64,000 bases of DNA from Chrysophaeum taylorii. Taxonomy: Eukaryota; Sar; Pelagophyceae; Pelagomonadales; Pelagomonadaceae. Below, one piece after another: positions 59,403-64,000 of the stretch. Each line of letters starts with the position of its first letter. The first letter of the stretch is position 1. The translations under genes and the position numbers were made by a program. Location: contig JAQMWT010000319.1 in assembly GCA_029834535.1 (NCBI GenBank), positions 1 through 64,000 of the forward strand, in the 5' to 3' direction. Under the pieces are notes generated by a model, which had not been told where the DNA came from, searched no databases, and saw only the letters and a program-made list of their open reading frames with translations.

Positions 59403-62400
59403 TTACCCGTACAAGCGCGCTAAATATTCGGCATCGTCGGGGTGGAGGCACGAGGCCGAGCCACCGTTGGACTCGAGGAACTGGAGTGCCCGGCGCTCTC
59501 GCAAGGCTCGAAGGAGTCGCTTCAAGGTGAGCGCGAGCGTCGGAGGCGGCGTCGGCGGGTCGCAACCTACGGCGCGCGCGACGTAATAAATAATCAGATT
59601 CGGAGGAGGGTAAAGGGACGTACGTCTCCAGGCGGCGAGGGCGACGACGAGTGCCGTCGCGACGCTCGGGTCCGCGAGGGCGTCGAGGTCCCGCGACGCG
59701 ATAGCGCACAGCGCCGAAAAGCATCGCGAGAGGTCGTCTGCGCGACGTTGCCCATCAACAAAGGTCATGATCATCATCATCATCATCATCATCACGTACT
59801 CGTGTCGATACCCTGGCCGACGGCGGCGAGCGCGCGGAGCCAGAGGGCGAGGTGGGCGCAGAGCGGGGGCGCGACGGCGTCAAGGAGCTCGTGCCTCGAG
59901 GCGAGGCGGCCGAGCATCATCGCGGCCGAGAGCGCGACCGCGCCGTTCGAGGCGTCGTCGCGCGCGACGAGGGCGACCAAGCTTTTGGCGGTGTCGGCGA
60001 AGAAGGAAAGGAGCCGGCGACACGCATCAGGATCGGCGCGGAGCGCGAGGTCCCCGACGACCCAGGCGGCGTTCTGCGAAACCATAGCGGCGGCCGAGAC
60101 GAGAGCCGGGGTCGCGCGGGCGACGTCGAGGGGAGCCGGGGTCGCGCGGGCGACGTCGAGGGGAACCGCGACGCACGCGAGGAGCGCGATGCCCTACACC
60201 GGAGATGACGAGGGACGAGCTCGAGGCACGTACCACGGGGGGGTTGCGGGCGAGGTCGGTCGCGAGGCGGTTCGGGGCGACGCACGCGAGCTCGCCGAGG
60301 AGCATCGCCGCCGCCGAGGCGAGGGCCAGCTTGTGCGTCCACCGGAGCGAGTCGGGCTCGCGCCTGCGCTGGGTCGGGTCTCGCAAAGACGTGACGGTCG
60401 CATCGACGGCGAGTGCGGCCTCGAGGGTCGCCCAGGCGAGGGCGTCGGCGGCGCGGTCGGCGCCGAGGGGCCCGCAGATCGTCGCGACGACGTCGAGCGC
60501 GTAGGTGCCGACGCCCGCGGCGAGGCGGACGTCTTCGAGGTCGGCGCCAGGATCGGCGAGGGTCGCGACCGAGTGGTCGACGAGTGCGACGCATCTCGTG
60601 ATGGCCCGGTCGTAGAAGACGCTCGCCCGGCCGCCGGGGTCGGTCGCCGCGACCGCCTTGAGGCACTCGAGCAGCGCCAAGGCCGGGTCGCCGTCGAGCG
60701 CGCAATCCTCGGCCCACCGCGCGTCCAGGGCGCCCAGGAGCGCGAGGCGCCCGTCCTCGTCGAGGCCGACGCGCGAGGCGAGGGTTGCCGCGGCGTCGTA
60801 CGCGACGAGTCGCGCGCGCAGCTGCAGGCGGCCGACGGCCGTCGCGAGCGAGGCGGCGGCGCGACGCGCGCGCGGGACCATCCCGGGCGCAGCAACCCCT
60901 GAAAACAACGAGCGTGCGGCCGTCGCCGCCGACTCGAGGACGCGCTTGTGGTCATCGACGCACAGGACGGTCATGAGCGCGTCGACGTAGGCGGCGAGGA
61001 GCGAATCGTCGTTTTCCGGGAACCACGCGGCCGCGCCCCGGCTCGCGACCCACGCGGCGATCTCCCGTATCTTCGGCTGCGGGTCCTGGAGCTGCGCGAT
61101 GACGAACGGCGCGACCGACGCCGCGAGGGGGCGCAGCCCCGCCGCGCAGCCGCTCGAGACGGCGCCCAGCGCGAGCAGCGCCGCCTCGCGCTCCCAGACC
61201 CCGGGCGGCGAGTCGGCCGGAGCCGAGCCGCCCTCGGGCCCCCTTTCGGTATCGTCGCTCGGCTCGCCGGCGAGCGCGGCAGCGATCCGCGGGAGCACGA
61301 TCTCCAGCAGACCCTCGGTATCGCGCGCCAGCGCGTCGAGCGTCGCCGCCGCGCACTTGCGGAGCGTCCATTCGCCGCCCTCGACGGGGTCGTTGTCCAC
61401 CTCGTCGTCGTCGTCGTCGTCGTCCCAGTCGTCGTCCCAGTCGTCGTCCCGTTCGTCGGGGCGGCGCGGCTCGACGTCCTCGGGTCGGTCGGCGACGGCG
61501 ACGCTCATGCCGGCGAGCCCGGCGGAAAAGTCGCTGACGTCGTCGACCGTGTAGCGCATCGCGCGCAGGAGCGCGGGCACGAGGCGAGGCAAGAGACGAG
61601 TCCTCGCGCGACGTCGCGCGACGGCGTGCCACCACTCGGCCGCGCGGAGCACGACGCCGGCGTCGGGGTCCGAGAGCGAGCGCAGCGCGTGCTCGGCAAC
61701 GCCCTCGAGGGACTCGCCGCCGAGCCGCGGCAGGAGCGCCCGGAGCGCGACGAGGACCTCCTCGCGGACGCCGGCGTCTCGGTCGGCGGCGAGAGCCCCG
61801 AGCCGCGCGGCCACGACGCCGAGGGCCTCGCGCTCGAGCCACTGCACGAGCCTCGCGCACCGGAGCGCGCGCCGCCGCACGCTGGCCGCGCGGTGCTCGA
61901 GGAGCCGCGCGACGGCCGCGACGAGCCGCGGGCCCTCGGCAGCGCCGAGAGGCCACGTCGACGTGGTCGTCGACGCGCTCGACCGTTTCCCGCGCCGCAC
62001 CTCGACGTCGTCGCCGTTCAGAGCGGCGCCAAGCGCGGCGATGGCCCGAAGCGCGCCGTCGACGGAAGCGTCGTCGCCTTCGCAGAGCGTCCGAAGTGCC
62101 GGCACGACGGCCTCGGCGTCCCAGCCGGCGAACGTCGCTTCGACGAGCGCCGCGCCACCGCTTCGCACGAGCTCGTTCCGGTCCCCCAGCGACCGCAGGG
62201 CTGCCTCGCGCACCGCCTGGACCGTCGCCGCGTCCAACGCCTGCCACCGCCGTCGCGCCACGTTCTTCAACGCGATCGCCGCGAGCTGCCGCGCCGCCTC
62301 GTCCAGCCCGAGCCCCTCGCACACCATCCGCGCCAGCGCGACGCACAGCTCGCCGGCCCGCGACGCCTCCCACGCCTCCAACTGCGCCCGCGCGCGACCG

Positions 62401-62456
62401 TGCTCGGGGTGCGTCGGCGTCCCAAGAAGCCGGACCACCGCCACCAACTCATCCAT
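59403..62456 (-). CDS. TNPO1: Transportin (karyopherin beta-2), four exons
   Basis: This is the nuclear import receptor for PY-NLS cargoes. The exons are 62456-60234, 60193-59800, 59737-59624 and 59566-59403, separated by GT-AG introns of 40, 62 and 57 nt. They sum to 2895 nt, exactly 965 codons, which supports the model. HEAT repeats run throughout. Diagnostic features are the N-terminal RQLAAIALKNVARRRW and the acidic H8 loop (DERDDDWDDDWDDDDDDDEV) followed by GGEWTLRKCAAATLDALA, nearly as in human TNPO1. AAWVVGDLALR in exon 2 and the C-terminal AEYLARLYG also fit. A 30-bp in-frame tandem duplication (60103-60162) doubles PLDVARATPA. The 964 residues compare with ~890 usual; GC-driven Ala/Arg expansion explains the excess. 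Confidence 0.92.
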
Positions 62457-62494
62457 AACCTTTTCGGAGTTGAGTTTTGCTTTGTGGCAGCCTA

Positions 62495-64000
62495 CTACTT
62501 CGCAGCAGCAGCAGCAGCCAGAGACACTAGTAGGGCCCCCACCATGTGCGTCTCGGTATCCACGACGTAGTCCGCCAGGAGATCGATGATGGCGCGGCGT
62601 ACCACCGCCACACCGCTTTCGCTGTTCTTGCCGTGGCCGGTGATGATGAGCATCATCTTGCCCGCGCTTTGGTTGTCAAAATACCTCGGTCGTTGGTCCG
62701 ACCCACGCCTCGCATCGGCGATCGCGAGGCGGACGACGGTGCGAGCGACGGGGACGCTCATCATTCTCAAGTCGAGCTCCCGGCTTTCCGAGTTCCAGCA
62801 CTGGGAATAGAGCCCGTCGTCCAGAGCCCGGAGCACCGTCGACTCGGCGGCGTCGAGGGCGCCGGCGAGCTCGCACGCCGAAATTGCCGCGTTATAGGTG
62901 ATCACGTCGGGCTCGAGGCCGCGTTGCCGCATCTCGTCGAGGAGCGCGAGTGCCTTTTCCCACTGGCCGCCCTTCTCGCACGCCGAGATTGTCGCGCTGT
63001 ACGAGATGACGTCCGGCTCGAGGCCGCGGCGACGCATCTCGTCGAGCAGCGACAGCGCCTTATTCCACTCGCGGCCCCTTTTGCACGCGGCGATCGCGGC
63101 GTTGTACGCAATCACGTCGGGCGCGACGCCATGATGTTGCATCTCGTCCAGGAGCGTGATAGCTTTCTCCCACTGGTTGCTCTTCTCGCACGCGGACATG
63201 ACCGCGCTATAAGTGATTACGTCCGGCTCGAGACGACGGTCGCGTCGTCGCATTTCGTCGAGCAGCGCGAGCGCCTTCTCCCACTGGCCGCCTTCCCCGC
63301 ACGCCGTGATCGCGGCGTTGTAGGTGATCACGCTTGGTTCGATGCCCCGTTGTTCTCGCATCTCGTCGAGGAGCTCGAGCGCCGTCTCCCACCGCTTGCC
63401 CTTTTCGCACGCCGAGATGACGGCCGTGTACGTGATCGAGTTGGGCTCGATGCCCTCTCGTCGCATCTCGTCGAACAACTCGCGCGCCTTCCGCCACTGG
63501 TTTCCCCTCCCGCACGCCGAAATCGCCGCACTATACGTAGTCACCGTGGGCCGAACGCCGCGCGCTCTCATCTCGTCGAGCAGCTCGAGCGCATTTTTCC
63601 ACCGGTTGGCCTTGCCGCACGCGGAGATGGCGGACGCGTACGACATGACGTCCGGTGGTGGCTCGAGAGCTCGCAGCTTTTCGAGCAGCGCGAGGGCTTT
63701 ACCCAGCTGGTTGCCCTTCTCGCACGCCGAGATGGCCGCGCTGTACGTGACGACGTTCGGCGACAGGCCGCGGTCGAGCATCTCGTCCAGCAGCGCGAGG
63801 GCCTTCTCCCACTGCCCTCCCCGGGTGCACGCGGTGATCGCCGCGCTGTAGGTGATGACGTTCGGTTTGACGCCACGTTCTCGCATATTGTCGAGGAGGA
63901 GGAGGGCCTTCTCCCACTGGTTGCCCTTCCCGCACGCCGAAATCGCCGCGCTGTACGTGACGACGCTCGGTTCGATTTCGCGTTCTCGCATATCGTCGAG
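62495..64000 (-). CDS. PPR-SMR protein (N-terminus beyond the window)
   Basis: At least 498 residues. Eleven P-class pentatricopeptide repeats of 35-37 residues (e.g. VITYNAAITACGEGGQWEKA) are followed by an SMR domain: ELDLRMMSVPVARTVVRLAI and the LIITGHGKNSESG loop with VRRAIIDLL. PPR proteins bind single-stranded organellar RNA one base per repeat; SMR domains in some members cut RNA. The repeats are unusually uniform, and DNA similarity between them is high, pointing to recent repeat turnover. It is open to the window end, so more repeats and a targeting peptide lie outside. A plastid or mitochondrial site is inferred from the family. Confidence 0.9.
   Translation of the reverse strand, partial: LDDMREREIEPSVVTYSAAISACGKGNQWEKALLLLDNMRERGVKPNVITYSAAITACTRGGQWEKALALLDEMLDRGLSPNVVTYSAAISACEKGNQLGKALALLEKLRALEPPPDVMSYASAISACGKANRWKNALELLDEMRARGVRPTVTTYSAAISACGRGNQWRKARELFDEMRREGIEPNSITYTAVISACEKGKRWETALELLDEMREQRGIEPSVITYNAAITACGEGGQWEKALALLDEMRRRDRRLEPDVITYSAVMSACEKSNQWEKAITLLDEMQHHGVAPDVIAYNAAIAACKRGREWNKALSLLDEMRRRGLEPDVISYSATISACEKGGQWEKALALLDEMRQRGLEPDVITYNAAISACELAGALDAAESTVLRALDDGLYSQCWNSESRELDLRMMSVPVARTVVRLAIADARRGSDQRPRYFDNQSAGKMMLIITGHGKNSESGVAVVRRAIIDLLADYVVDTETHMVGALLVSLAAAAAAK

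Noticed and set aside
1-64000. tRNA, rRNA, CRISPR or prokaryotic operon features
   Set aside because: None was found by eye on either strand; gene structure with introns is eukaryotic. A tRNA scan would be decisive.

Overview
The window reads as nuclear DNA of a unicellular heterokont (stramenopile) alga, most likely a pelagophyte or close relative. The grounds are: eukaryotic genes only, packed at 50-100 bp spacing on both strands; high GC; GT-AG introns of roughly 34-67 nt; a P-class PPR-SMR protein with the highly regular repeats common in these algae; a thylakoid-lumen pentapeptide protein with a layered targeting presequence; and SCAR-complex and ciliary genes in the same genome. The assignment is an inference from gene style, not from a marker gene.

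Region 1 (1-14.04 kb) is mobile DNA. A degenerate LINE-type retroelement spans about 0.67-13.04 kb: a Pro-rich first part, a RING-like finger preceded by IQ-like repeats, a reverse transcriptase, and an AAAC-rich tail. It is split at 4987 by a 5.24-kb Crypton tyrosine-recombinase transposon (4988-10226). GGTA stands at both junctions, and the reverse transcriptase frame resumes exactly across the insertion. A ~1-kb dispersed repeat occurs at 1-671 (cut by the window edge), 13039-14038 and 51752-52795.

Region 2 (14.1-44.5 kb) is a dense housekeeping and signalling block. In order it holds mitochondrial uS9, an unknown gene, a broken RING/IBR-like gene, an FKBP-TPR-cyclophilin dual immunophilin, a tandem cytochrome-b5-like (MAPR) protein, an MFS transporter, two unknown genes, a vWFA-alpha-kinase, ISY1, a 2OG-Fe(II) oxygenase, a Patched/NPC-type RND protein, GPN2, a five-repeat Cys-rich membrane protein, NAP1/NCKAP1, guanylate kinase, a sterol-desaturase-family protein and a myosin with C-terminal ankyrin repeats.

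Region 3 (44.8-64 kb) contains a 1.64-kb TIR transposon relic, an HSF-type transcription factor, Pol III subunit RPC4, an orphan I29-domain protein, enkurin, the third repeat copy, two sulfotransferases, a decayed unknown gene, a lumenal pentapeptide protein, transportin (Kap-beta-2) and a PPR-SMR protein that runs off the window.

The genes do not form a pathway; this is an ordinary eukaryotic gene neighbourhood with two transposon-rich patches. Splice models were built by eye from GT-AG signals, reading-frame continuity and family similarity. Several conserved genes carry -1 frameshifts, mostly at G/C runs, so uncorrected base-calling errors in the assembly are a serious possibility.
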